From Rubellicoccus peritrichatus (GTDB lineage: Bacteria; Verrucomicrobiota; Verrucomicrobiia; Opitutales; Cerasicoccaceae): a DNA stretch of 64,000 nt. The notes under the pieces are model-generated. The model ran no database searches. It was not told the DNA's origin and was given only the letters and a program-made list of their open reading frames with translations. Position numbers and translations under genes: made by a program. Every line of letters begins with the position of its first letter. The stretch's first letter is position 1. Positions 43,529 through 51,433 of the stretch are shown in pieces. Where the stretch lies: the NCBI RefSeq assembly GCF_033100135.1, contig NZ_CP136920.1, positions 3,715,001 through 3,779,000 of the forward strand, in the 5' to 3' direction.

Positions 43529-45049
43529 TTGAACTCCTCCTTAGCAATACTTCTTCCCATCATGCTGCCGCTCATAGGAGCGATCTGCTGTCTTGCGGGT
43601 ATGCGGTCGCTGGTTTTTCAGCGGGTTGGGGGAGTAATCTTCAGTGTGATTACGTTTGGGGCATCACTCTATTTGCTTTTTGAAGCAGATGAATCAGGAG
43701 TGATCGTGATGCAGGCCGGAAACTGGTCAGCTCCATTCGGAATCAGCTTTGTAGCGGACCGTTTTAGCGCAGTCATGGTGGCAGTATCGTCCTTCATGGG
43801 AGCGGCTGTGGCCGTCTATTCACTGAGTGAAATTGACGAAGATCGCCTTAAGAAATTTTTCTTCCCGCTTTATTTGATTCTGCTTTTTGGAGTCAATGGT
43901 GCATTCCTTACAGGCGACCTTTTCAACCTCTATGTCTGGTTCGAGGTTATGCTGGTAGCATCCTTTGTTCTTACATCGCTGGGAGGCGAGAAAGCAGAGC
44001 TGGAAGGTGGTATCAAGTATGTCAGTCTGAATTTGATTGCTTCGGCTTTATTTCTGGCGGGTGCAGGAATCATCTATGGCAAGCTCGGTACGCTGAACAT
44101 GGCTGATATTGCCCAAAAGCTGGCGGCTTCATCCGACTCGGAATGGGTTGTCAGTAGTTCGATGCTACTCTTTGTCGCTTTCGGATTAAAAGCGGGTATC
44201 TTTCCATTTTTCTTTTGGCTTCCAGCCTCCTATCATACACCGCCTTCGACGGTTTCAGCTATATTTGCCGGACTTTTAACCAAAGTTGGTGTTTATGCCC
44301 TGATCCGTGCTTACACCTTGATGTTTGTTCCAATCTTCAGCGAAGTTCAGGGAATTATCCTGTTTTTGGCGATCATGACAATGGTGACTGGTGTCTTTGG
44401 AGCGGCATCTCATTTTGATATGAGGCGCATACTGTCGTTTCATATCGTCAGTCAGATAGGCTACATGATTCTCGGGTTGGCACTGATGACACCACTGGCC
44501 CTTGCCGCTGCGATTTTCTACCTGGTTCACCATATTATCGTGAAAACGAATCTCTTCCTTGTCAGTGGCATCGTCATTCGGTTGAAGGGAACCTGTGATC
44601 TAGCCAAGGTTGGTGGTCTGGTGAAGACTACTCCGTGGCTGGCTGTGTTGTTCTTCATTCCAGCCTTTTCACTGGGAGGTATTCCGCCGCTGTCGGGCTT
44701 CTGGGCTAAGTTTGCCGTGGTCAAGGCGGGCCTCGATGTTGGGGCTTGGATCTCGGTTGGAGCTGCACTTGCGGTTGGTGTTCTGACGCTCTACTCCATG
44801 ACAAAGATCTGGGCTGAAGCCTTTTGGAAGAAACAGCCCGAGGAAGTTGATGGTGTGATCGAGCATAAACCTGCTGGTCGACTTGTATGGATGGTTGCGC
44901 CGGTTGCCTTGTTAGCTATTTGCACGGTTTTAATCGGTCTTTTCGGTGAGCCACTGTTTGAGTTTTCCGAAAGAGCAGCGACTCAATTGATGAATCCAAG
45001 TGAGTATATTACGGCCGTTCTACCGGGAGAAACGGAGGTGCAGCCATGA
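43529..45049 (+). CDS. mrpD: Mrp antiporter subunit D
   Basis: A 506-aa NuoN/NuoM-like proton-translocating subunit with about 14 membrane helices. Signatures: FNLYVWFEVMLVASFVLTSL, FGLKAGIFPFFFWLPASYHT and FDMRRILSFHIVSQIGYMIL. I chose the TTG at 43529 (MNSSLAILLPIMLPLIGAIC), which matches family starts; the frame stays open upstream to 43433 across the repeat, but that part is not conserved. Its TGA overlaps the mrpE ATG (ATGA). Confidence 0.93.
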   Translation: MNSSLAILLPIMLPLIGAICCLAGMRSLVFQRVGGVIFSVITFGASLYLLFEADESGVIVMQAGNWSAPFGISFVADRFSAVMVAVSSFMGAAVAVYSLSEIDEDRLKKFFFPLYLILLFGVNGAFLTGDLFNLYVWFEVMLVASFVLTSLGGEKAELEGGIKYVSLNLIASALFLAGAGIIYGKLGTLNMADIAQKLAASSDSEWVVSSSMLLFVAFGLKAGIFPFFFWLPASYHTPPSTVSAIFAGLLTKVGVYALIRAYTLMFVPIFSEVQGIILFLAIMTMVTGVFGAASHFDMRRILSFHIVSQIGYMILGLALMTPLALAAAIFYLVHHIIVKTNLFLVSGIVIRLKGTCDLAKVGGLVKTTPWLAVLFFIPAFSLGGIPPLSGFWAKFAVVKAGLDVGAWISVGAALAVGVLTLYSMTKIWAEAFWKKQPEEVDGVIEHKPAGRLVWMVAPVALLAICTVLIGLFGEPLFEFSERAATQLMNPSEYITAVLPGETEVQP

Positions 45050-45372
45050 GTCGTGTTTGGGGCTTTATTGGATTTGTCGCCTTTTATATTGGCGATGTCT
45101 TTCAATCGAACTTGCGAGTGGCTTATGACGTTTTGACGCGGAAGCACCTGATGAAGCCAGGAATCATCGCCTTGGATGTCTCTGATATGACGGATCGGCA
45201 AACCGTTATCATGTCGAATCTGATGACAATGACTCCAGGGACACTTTCTCTGGTGGTTTCCGAGGATCGCAAGACGCTCTATCTGCACGCCATGTATATC
45301 GACGGTTCGCCGGAAGAACTCGCAAAAAGTCTTCAAGAAGATTACGGAAGGAGAATCCGCAATGTATTTTGA
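45046..45372 (+). CDS. mrpE: Mrp antiporter subunit E
   Basis: A 108-aa subunit with a hydrophobic start (VWGFIGFVAFYIGDVFQSNL) and a cytoplasmic domain (IMSNLMTMTPGTLSLVVSED), the usual MnhE/PF01899 core. It is shorter than typical MrpE proteins of about 160 aa: the first membrane helices are missing, a form also known in Gram-negative operons. It overlaps mrpD by 4 bp and mrpF by 11 bp. Confidence 0.92.
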   Translation: MSRVWGFIGFVAFYIGDVFQSNLRVAYDVLTRKHLMKPGIIALDVSDMTDRQTVIMSNLMTMTPGTLSLVVSEDRKTLYLHAMYIDGSPEELAKSLQEDYGRRIRNVF

Positions 45373-45652
45373 GGAGCTCGGTTTACCCATTGCAATCGCC
45401 ATGGTGGTTGCGTCCGTGCTATTCCTGTCTGCTTTGGGTTTGGCGCTTTGGCGTATTGTGAACGGGCCTACGATGTTCGATCGTGTTGTCGCCCTTGAGC
45501 TCGTCAGTGGTATCTGCCTTGGGATCATCATCATGTTTGCGATCCACTTTGATCAGCAGGTGTTGATGGAAGCGGCATTCGCTATCGCTCTGATCGGTTT
45601 TCTTGGAACGGTAGCTTTTGCCCGTTACCTCGAACGTGGAGGTGGCAAATGA
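45362..45652 (+). CDS. mrpF: Mrp antiporter subunit F
   Basis: A 96-aa subunit with three membrane helices. Diagnostic stretch is ALWRIVNGPTMFDRVVALEL followed by a second helix (GICLGIIIMFAIHF) and the end IGFLGTVAFARYLERGG. It overlaps mrpE by 11 bp and mrpG by 4 bp (ATGA). Confidence 0.94.
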   Translation: MYFEELGLPIAIAMVVASVLFLSALGLALWRIVNGPTMFDRVVALELVSGICLGIIIMFAIHFDQQVLMEAAFAIALIGFLGTVAFARYLERGGGK

Positions 45653-45999
45653 ACTGGGTAGTAGCGATTTTAATGATTGCTGGAGCTTTCTTTGCCTTAG
45701 TCGCAGCTGTCGGTGTTGTTCGTATGCCGGACTTTTACATGCGCTTGCATGCAGCCACCAAGGCAGGTGCTTTTGGAGCAGCTTTGATGCTTTTAGCGGC
45801 TGCGCTCTACTTTGGCTCTCTTCGAGCTGCAATCATGGCACTGATTACGATCATATTCTTTTACCTAACCGCGCCAGTGGCTGGGCAAGCTATTGGGCGG
45901 GCTGCCTATCGTCGTCGAGTAAAACTCTGGGACAGAACCAGCGTTGACGAGCTGAAGAACGCTGATGTCTGTGATTCTGAAGCGGACGAGAAAGCGTGA
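45649..45999 (+). CDS. mrpG: Mrp antiporter subunit G
   Basis: A 116-aa subunit with three membrane helices and the PhaG/MnhG signature VGVVRMPDFYMRLHAATKAG. The C-terminal tail (DELKNADVCDSEADEKA) is acidic. Last gene of the mrp operon. The 130-bp gap that follows has nothing evident before the next antiporter gene. Confidence 0.94.
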   Translation: MNWVVAILMIAGAFFALVAAVGVVRMPDFYMRLHAATKAGAFGAALMLLAAALYFGSLRAAIMALITIIFFYLTAPVAGQAIGRAAYRRRVKLWDRTSVDELKNADVCDSEADEKA

Positions 46000-46130
46000 T
46001 TTGGCAGATTTGAGGACTGGAAGGTCTAAAAAATACATGCAATTGTCGGCTTTGTGGCGATGGGGCTTGCCATTATGGATACTAATCGATTGGTAAACGG
46101 CGCTTAAATTGCTAATTGATTATTGACGAT

Positions 46131-47738
46131 ATGTTTAAAGGCCTGATTACAGTTCTTGGTTTCCTCATTTGCGGGATGTCCTTCTCCTTTGCTGCTGGTG
46201 GCAGTTCGAACGATAAAGATATTAATTTTCCCATCTCGGAGGCAACTTACATCGAGATGGAGAAGCAGGAAGCTGAAAAGACAGGCAAACCTCTAAGTCT
46301 GACTCAGCAATTGATACTTCGCGCCAAGGCGGATCCTTTTAATGTTGTCGCAACATTGATTTTCTTCTTCGCAGTGATGCACACCTTTCTGGCCGCAAAG
46401 TTCAACAAAATGGCTCATAAATATGAGCACCTTCATCAATATCAGGTCAAGAATGACACGCGGGTTTATGTCGAAGGCAAGGAGCCGGTAAGTTTAAGAG
46501 CAACTTTGTTTCACTTCCTGGGCGAAATTGAAGCCATTTTTGGCATCTGGCTTATCCCCTTGCTCATTGCGCTGGTCATCATGGAGCCAAACGGAATGAG
46601 TACGGCTGCATTCTACATCGACAGCCGCAATTATACCGAGCCAGTGTTTGTGGTCATCATTATGGCGATCGCATCCAGCCGTCCTGTTATCCAAATGGCC
46701 GAAGGATGCTTGAGACAAGTGGCCAGCATTGGTAAAAAGACTCCGGCAGCCTGGTGGTTGTCCATCCTGATCATTGCACCTCTACTAGGCTCATTTATTA
46801 CTGAGCCTGCTGCCATGACGATTGCGGCTTTATTGCTTGGGCATCAGTTCTACGTGCTCAAACCAAGTGCCAAGTTTAAGTATGGCACGCTAGGATTGTT
46901 GTTCGTCAACATATCTGTTGGTGGCACACTGACGCACTTTGCAGCTCCGCCGGTCTTAATGGTTGCGAGCAAATGGCACTGGAACATGCCATATATGTTC
47001 ACTCATTTTGGCTGGAGAGCCATATTGGGTATTCTTATTGCGACAGCCATATACTACGTTATTTTTAAGAGAGAGTTTGCAGGTCTCAAGGGACGCGCTG
47101 AAGAGTTGGCTGCAGAAAAAGGGAATGAACCAACACCAGAGCCAGCACCAGGCTGGATTATCTTTGTGCATATGGCCTTTGTCGCCTGGACCGTATTAAC
47201 ACTCCATCATCCAGCATTTTTCATTGGCGGCTTTCTCTTCTTTTTGGCCTTCACGATGGCAACTCAGCATCACCAGTATGAAATTAAGCTAAAAGGACCG
47301 CTTTTGGTTGGTTTCTTCCTCGCAGGCCTGGTGACCCATGGGGGATTACAAGGCTGGTGGATTTCTCCTGTTTTAACGAGTTTGACTGAAGTCCCTCTCT
47401 TTATTGGAGCCACTGTTCTCACGGCATTTAATGATAATGCTGCCATTACTTTTCTTGCAGCTCAAGTGCCTGCCTTTAATCCAGATATGTTTGTTGGGGG
47501 GCAATGGATCTCCAAAACAGGTGACGCTCTCGCTGCGGCCAAAGGCCTGGAGTATGCCGTCGTGGCCGGAGCTGTTACCGGTGGTGGCTTGACCGTTATT
47601 GCCAATGCGCCGAATCCTGCTGGTCAGTCGATTCTCAGCAAATATTTTCCAGACGGTATTTCTCCAATAAAGCTATTGCTTGGAGCACTTTTCCCAACGA
47701 TCATCATGGCCTGCTGTTTCATGGTTTTACCACACTGA
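46131..47738 (+). CDS. Putative Na+/H+ antiporter (PF07399-like)
   Basis: A 535-aa inner membrane protein with a signal-like first helix (MFKGLITVLGFLICGMSFSF), an acidic stretch, and about 12 helices. It resembles the 'putative Na+/H+ antiporter' family known from chlamydiae and Verrucomicrobia, distantly related to the ArsB/NhaD ion-transporter superfamily: two related signatures are ITEPAAMTIAALLLGHQFYV and FNDNAAITFLAAQVPAFNP. I use the ATG at 46131, not the TTG at 46116. It lies 130 bp after mrpG and 27 bp before the MscS gene, forming a salt and osmotic block. Confidence 0.82.
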   Translation: MFKGLITVLGFLICGMSFSFAAGGSSNDKDINFPISEATYIEMEKQEAEKTGKPLSLTQQLILRAKADPFNVVATLIFFFAVMHTFLAAKFNKMAHKYEHLHQYQVKNDTRVYVEGKEPVSLRATLFHFLGEIEAIFGIWLIPLLIALVIMEPNGMSTAAFYIDSRNYTEPVFVVIIMAIASSRPVIQMAEGCLRQVASIGKKTPAAWWLSILIIAPLLGSFITEPAAMTIAALLLGHQFYVLKPSAKFKYGTLGLLFVNISVGGTLTHFAAPPVLMVASKWHWNMPYMFTHFGWRAILGILIATAIYYVIFKREFAGLKGRAEELAAEKGNEPTPEPAPGWIIFVHMAFVAWTVLTLHHPAFFIGGFLFFLAFTMATQHHQYEIKLKGPLLVGFFLAGLVTHGGLQGWWISPVLTSLTEVPLFIGATVLTAFNDNAAITFLAAQVPAFNPDMFVGGQWISKTGDALAAAKGLEYAVVAGAVTGGGLTVIANAPNPAGQSILSKYFPDGISPIKLLLGALFPTIIMACCFMVLPH

Positions 47739-47765
47739 TATATAACCGAATAACAGAAAACTACT

Positions 47766-48611
47766 ATGGAATCGATAAATTCAACTTTTGCCGCAATTAC
47801 CCCAGATAACTGGGATTTGGGCGATTACGCGATGAGAGTCCTGTTTGCCGTTGTCATCTTTTTTGTCGGTAAATGGCTTTCCGGTATTGGACGCAGTATA
47901 TTCCGTAAAATTCTTGAAGCACGAAAAGTGGATCCTGTGCTGATTAGTTTTTCGAGTAATATCGTTTATGCCTTGCTTATCGTGATGGTTGTGATTGCAG
48001 CCCTCGAAGCACTTGGTGTTGATACTACATCTGCCGTGGCCATTGTCGGTGCATCCACATTGGCGGTTGGCTTGGCGTTGCAGGGATCTCTCAGTAATCT
48101 TGCCGCTGGTGTCATGATCATTATATTTCGACCATTTCGAATCGACGATTTCATCGATGCGGGTGGTGTGACTGGTATCGTGACTGACCTCAATATCTTT
48201 GAGACACACCTTAGAACACCGGACAATAAGAAGGTTATTCTGCCAAATGGCCAGATTACCGGTGGAGCAATTACTAACTTCAGTGCCAATGACACTCGCC
48301 GTATGGATTTGGTCGTAGGGGTTAGCTATGACGACGATATCCGCAAGGTTAAGAAGGTTCTATGTGAGATCCTTGAAAATGATGAAGGTGTTCTGAAAGA
48401 TCCGGCTTATTCAGTGGGCCTGCTTGAGATGGCCGACAGCAGCGTTAATTTTGCAGTTCGCCCCTGGGTCAAAACACCAGAATACTGGGATGTGTTCTTC
48501 CGCCTTCAGGAGGCTATTAAGCTCAGAATGGATGAAGAAGGTATCACCATTCCATTCCCACAGCAGGATGTCTACATGCATCAAATGGATGCGAAAGAGG
48601 GTTCCGCTTAA
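47766..48611 (+). CDS. Small-conductance mechanosensitive channel, MscS family
   Basis: A 281-aa pressure-gated channel that releases solutes on hypo-osmotic shock; heptamer in the inner membrane. Three N-terminal helices (about 20-110) end in the pore-lining TM3 rich in Gly and Ala (VAIVGASTLAVGLALQGSLS), then the beta domain (FRPFRIDDFIDAGGVTGIV; KKVILPNGQITGGAITNFSA) and the C-terminal mixed domain. Length is near that of E. coli MscS (286). It follows the antiporter gene by 27 bp and is followed by a strong terminator. Confidence 0.95.
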   Translation: MESINSTFAAITPDNWDLGDYAMRVLFAVVIFFVGKWLSGIGRSIFRKILEARKVDPVLISFSSNIVYALLIVMVVIAALEALGVDTTSAVAIVGASTLAVGLALQGSLSNLAAGVMIIIFRPFRIDDFIDAGGVTGIVTDLNIFETHLRTPDNKKVILPNGQITGGAITNFSANDTRRMDLVVGVSYDDDIRKVKKVLCEILENDEGVLKDPAYSVGLLEMADSSVNFAVRPWVKTPEYWDVFFRLQEAIKLRMDEEGITIPFPQQDVYMHQMDAKEGSA

Positions 48612-48651
48612 GGCATTTAAAATTCCAGGCAATTTTTATCTTCTTCACTTT

Positions 48652-48686
48652 CCCTTCTCAGTCTCAAACTGAGAAGGGATTTTTTT
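48652..48686 (+). terminator. Rho-independent terminator after the MscS gene
   Basis: CCCTTCTCAG (48652-48661), a 7-base loop and CTGAGAAGGG (48669-48678) form a perfect 10-bp stem followed by A and seven Ts. It ends the antiporter-MscS transcript. Confidence 0.93.
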
Positions 48687-48712
48687 ATTCATAGCCTGCT
48701 GGTTGTCTTGAC

Positions 48713-48741
48713 TTGAGATTTTTCCTGGATATGCATTATAT
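48713..48741 (+). promoter_or_regulatory. Candidate sigma-70 promoter of the sulfatase gene
   Basis: TTGAGA (48713-48718), a 17-bp spacer and TTATAT (48736-48741), 18 bp before the ATG at 48760, right after the MscS terminator. Each box has one or two mismatches to consensus. Confidence 0.4.
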
Positions 48742-48759
48742 GGTTTTATCTAGTATATA

Positions 48760-50271
48760 ATGAAAAAAACCTTTTGCGCTTTAGTTTTTGCACTGTGTAT
48801 TGTTCATACGAGTTTTGGGAAGCTCCCGAACATCATCATTCTCTATGCAGATGATATGGGCTATGGAGACCTTGCGATTGAGAATCCGAAATCGAAGATT
48901 CCAACGCCAAATCTTGATCAGCTTGCCCGTGAAGGGCTTATTTTTACCGATGGTCATTCCTCTTCGGGCATTTGCACACCATCCCGATATTCTCTACTAA
49001 CTGGGCGTTACCATTGGCGGGACTTTCACGATATTGTTCATTCAATGGGGCCTTCGGTGTTTAAGGACGGGGTTTTAACAATGCCAGAAATGTTGCGCAA
49101 GCAGGGCTATACTACGGCTTGTATCGGAAAGTGGCACCTGGGATGGGATTGGGATGCAATTCGCAAACAAGGTAATGACCCGAAAAGTCTTGAGCACGAT
49201 GCCTTTGATTGGTCCAAGGCAATACCAGATGGCCCTTTAGCTCATGGCTTTGACTATTACTTCGGCGATAGTGTGATTAATTTTCCTCCATACACATGGA
49301 TTCAAGACGACAAGGTTTTGAAGGCACCAGACATGACATTGGACCCCAAAGAAATTACTGCAAAAACCAAAGAAGGCAGCTGGGAGGTGCGTTCCGGTCC
49401 TGCTGTTTCCGATTGGGACTTTTATCAGGTCCTGCCGACTATGGCAGAGCATGGTGTTTCTTATATAGAATCACGCAAAGATTCAGATAAGCCATTCTTC
49501 TTGTATTTTTCGTTTCCTTCACCGCACGCTCCAATTATTCCGAATGACGAGTTCGACGGAAAGTCCGAAGCCGGAGCCTATGGAGATTTCGTTTATCAGA
49601 CGGATTACATATGCGGACAACTGATGGATGCATTAGAACGAGTAGGTTTGGCTGATAATACACTTGTTGTCTTTACCGCAGATAATGGCCCCGAGCACTA
49701 TGCCTATATTCGGAATCGCGATTTTTCACATTGGTCATCAGCGCCGTTTCGTGGTCTGAAGCGCGATATATATGAGGGAGGGCATCATGTGCCGTTTATC
49801 ATTCGTTGGCCCGATGTTATTGAAGCTAATCGTAAGACAAACGCTCTTGTTTCACAGATTGACCTTATGGCCACTTTTGCAGCGATTACTGATTATGATC
49901 TTCCACATGGCGCCGCAGTAGATTCACACAATTTGCTGCCTTTGCTGGAGAAGAGTGGCCGTTCAAGTCAGGTTCGAAAGTCACATGTTCACAATACGTA
50001 TAAGAAGCGTTATGCGCTGCGTCATGGTGATTGGGTCCTCATTGACGGCACAAATGGCTATCACACTGGAGTCAGGGCTGATTGGGAAAAGTTGCATGAT
50101 TATGAAGCAGACGACGACCAGCCAGTCGAACTCTACAATCTCAAAGAAGATATAGGCCAGAAAAGCAATTTAGCGAAATCGGAGCCTCAGCGTGTTGAGG
50201 AAATGCAAGACCTGTTACAGGAGATTCGCGAGAAAGGATACTCTGCTCCCAGGTTGATAGAGTCTGAATAA
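48760..50271 (+). CDS. Type I sulfatase (arylsulfatase family), secreted
   Basis: A 503-aa formylglycine-dependent sulfatase that removes sulfate esters, probably from marine polysaccharides. Signal peptide MKKTFCALVFALCIVHTSFG; metal-binding IIILYADDMGYGDL; active-site motif with Cys72 in CTPSRYSLLTGR, the CxPSR form matured to formylglycine by an anaerobic or aerobic maturase; CIGKWHLG and VFTADNGPEHYAY supply further metal and sulfate ligands. The maturase is not in the window. No other carbohydrate-active gene is adjacent except far upstream (4.5 kb). Confidence 0.94.
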   Translation: MKKTFCALVFALCIVHTSFGKLPNIIILYADDMGYGDLAIENPKSKIPTPNLDQLAREGLIFTDGHSSSGICTPSRYSLLTGRYHWRDFHDIVHSMGPSVFKDGVLTMPEMLRKQGYTTACIGKWHLGWDWDAIRKQGNDPKSLEHDAFDWSKAIPDGPLAHGFDYYFGDSVINFPPYTWIQDDKVLKAPDMTLDPKEITAKTKEGSWEVRSGPAVSDWDFYQVLPTMAEHGVSYIESRKDSDKPFFLYFSFPSPHAPIIPNDEFDGKSEAGAYGDFVYQTDYICGQLMDALERVGLADNTLVVFTADNGPEHYAYIRNRDFSHWSSAPFRGLKRDIYEGGHHVPFIIRWPDVIEANRKTNALVSQIDLMATFAAITDYDLPHGAAVDSHNLLPLLEKSGRSSQVRKSHVHNTYKKRYALRHGDWVLIDGTNGYHTGVRADWEKLHDYEADDDQPVELYNLKEDIGQKSNLAKSEPQRVEEMQDLLQEIREKGYSAPRLIESE

Positions 50272-50319
50272 TTTGAAAATATTGCCCAGGCTTCTGGCCA
50301 TTTCATAAATCTTCTGTAT

Positions 50320-50583
50320 ATGAAGAGAGTGGCAGATAAAAATAAGCCTGAGTCTTCGCTAACGGAGATGCTATATAAAGTGGTCGGAGCGATGTTACCT
50401 GGGTGTGATCGGGCACTTGATTTAGCTGAGCTAGGCCAGAAGCGTCCTTTGAGCCTCAAAGAACGCTTCGTTCTTAAGTATAATTCACCGCTCTGTTTGC
50501 ACTGTAATTGCAAACGTGATCAGTTTAACCGCGAACTAGTCAAACTCCACGATGCCAAAGAGAGACGAATGAGTAACCGGTGA
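50320..50583 (+). CDS. Small zf-HC2/anti-sigma-like protein
   Basis: An 87-aa protein with PLSLKERFVLKYNSPLCLHC followed by NCKRDQFNREL. This order (a Leu-Ser-rich helix, a second helix, then a CxxCxxx(R/K) stretch) resembles small zinc-finger proteins often annotated as zf-HC2 anti-sigma factors, in which the first helix carries another zinc ligand. Only three cysteines are close together (CLHCNC), so the zinc site is uncertain. No sigma factor gene is adjacent. It begins 48 bp after the sulfatase stop and converges on the PEP-CTERM gene. Confidence 0.6.
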   Translation: MKRVADKNKPESSLTEMLYKVVGAMLPGCDRALDLAELGQKRPLSLKERFVLKYNSPLCLHCNCKRDQFNRELVKLHDAKERRMSNR

Positions 50584-50592
50584 CTGTCATCA

Positions 50593-51264
50593 TTAACACT
50601 CACGCTTTCGCCAGCGACGAAGTCCAGCTGCACCGAGGGCCAAGACGCCTAGACCTGTAGCAATTGATGCAGGTTCAGGGACTGGCGTAGCTGCATCTGC
50701 AACATCGTTCCAGGCCCACTCGTTGACTGTCAAAGTCGCTTCAGTGGATCCGGTAGTGTTCCATGATACATCTGCCCAACCATAGTGTGTATTTCCATCG
50801 CGAAGAAAACTGAAGCCAATCAGACCATTAGTTTTGGGGATGAACTCAAAATTGACAGCGCCTTGATTGGACGAGATTGTTGTAAAGCTTGGCGAAGGGT
50901 TACTGCCGAAAATGTAATTTGTTGGACCAACTTTACCGTTTGCTGATACGGGTGCCAGATCTTCATTTGTTTTGGTCCCTGTGTCAATGACCGCAAATTT
51001 CAATCGCCCCATTGACGTTTGAAAACCAGCATAGGCGCTGTAATCTCCTGAGTAGGTATCACTGAATGCCTGAGCAAAAACCCGGCCTTCATCGACGCCG
51101 TTGTTGTCGATATCCCACTGAATGGATTCACTATCGTTACCGGTTGCTGTCACCATGATTGGGGAGCCGGATATAATGTGAACAACGCCGCTAGCAGAGG
51201 AAGCAGCCAGCAGTGAGCTGATAGTTACAGGAGCTGTAGCTTTAAGGGGGCTTGAGGTCTTCAT
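50593..51264 (-). CDS. PEP-CTERM sorting domain protein
   Basis: A 223-aa exported protein. From the ATG at 51264 it starts MKTSSPLKATAPVTISSLLA, a signal peptide. The mature domain (about 28-190) ends in NTHYGWADVSW and LTVNEWAWND. The C-terminus is a full sorting signal: VPEPASIATGLGVLALGAAG, then LRRWRKREC. Such proteins are processed by an exosortase and linked to the cell surface or exopolysaccharide. The exosortase is not in the window. A related but degenerate protein lies at 39.1 kb. Confidence 0.9.
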   Translation of the reverse strand: MKTSSPLKATAPVTISSLLAASSASGVVHIISGSPIMVTATGNDSESIQWDIDNNGVDEGRVFAQAFSDTYSGDYSAYAGFQTSMGRLKFAVIDTGTKTNEDLAPVSANGKVGPTNYIFGSNPSPSFTTISSNQGAVNFEFIPKTNGLIGFSFLRDGNTHYGWADVSWNTTGSTEATLTVNEWAWNDVADAATPVPEPASIATGLGVLALGAAGLRRWRKREC

Positions 51265-51371
51265 GATTGTTCGTTCTGAGTCCGCATCGTACGAGTCGGC
51301 ATGACTCTGTTTGCGTTTATGATAACATGAAATCATTAGGGATTTATGAAGAGAGCCTCACTTTTCCCAAA

Positions 51372-51404
51372 AAGAAAAACCCCGCGACCTAAGCCGCGGG
51401 GTTT
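51372..51404 (-). terminator. Rho-independent terminator of pnp
   Basis: On the - strand AAACCCCGCG, an 8-base loop and CGCGGGGTTT form a perfect 10-bp stem running into TTTCTTTTT. It lies about 30 bp after the pnp stop. Confidence 0.95.
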
Positions 51405-51433
51405 GATGTAAAGAATTGTCTGAATCGATGCTC

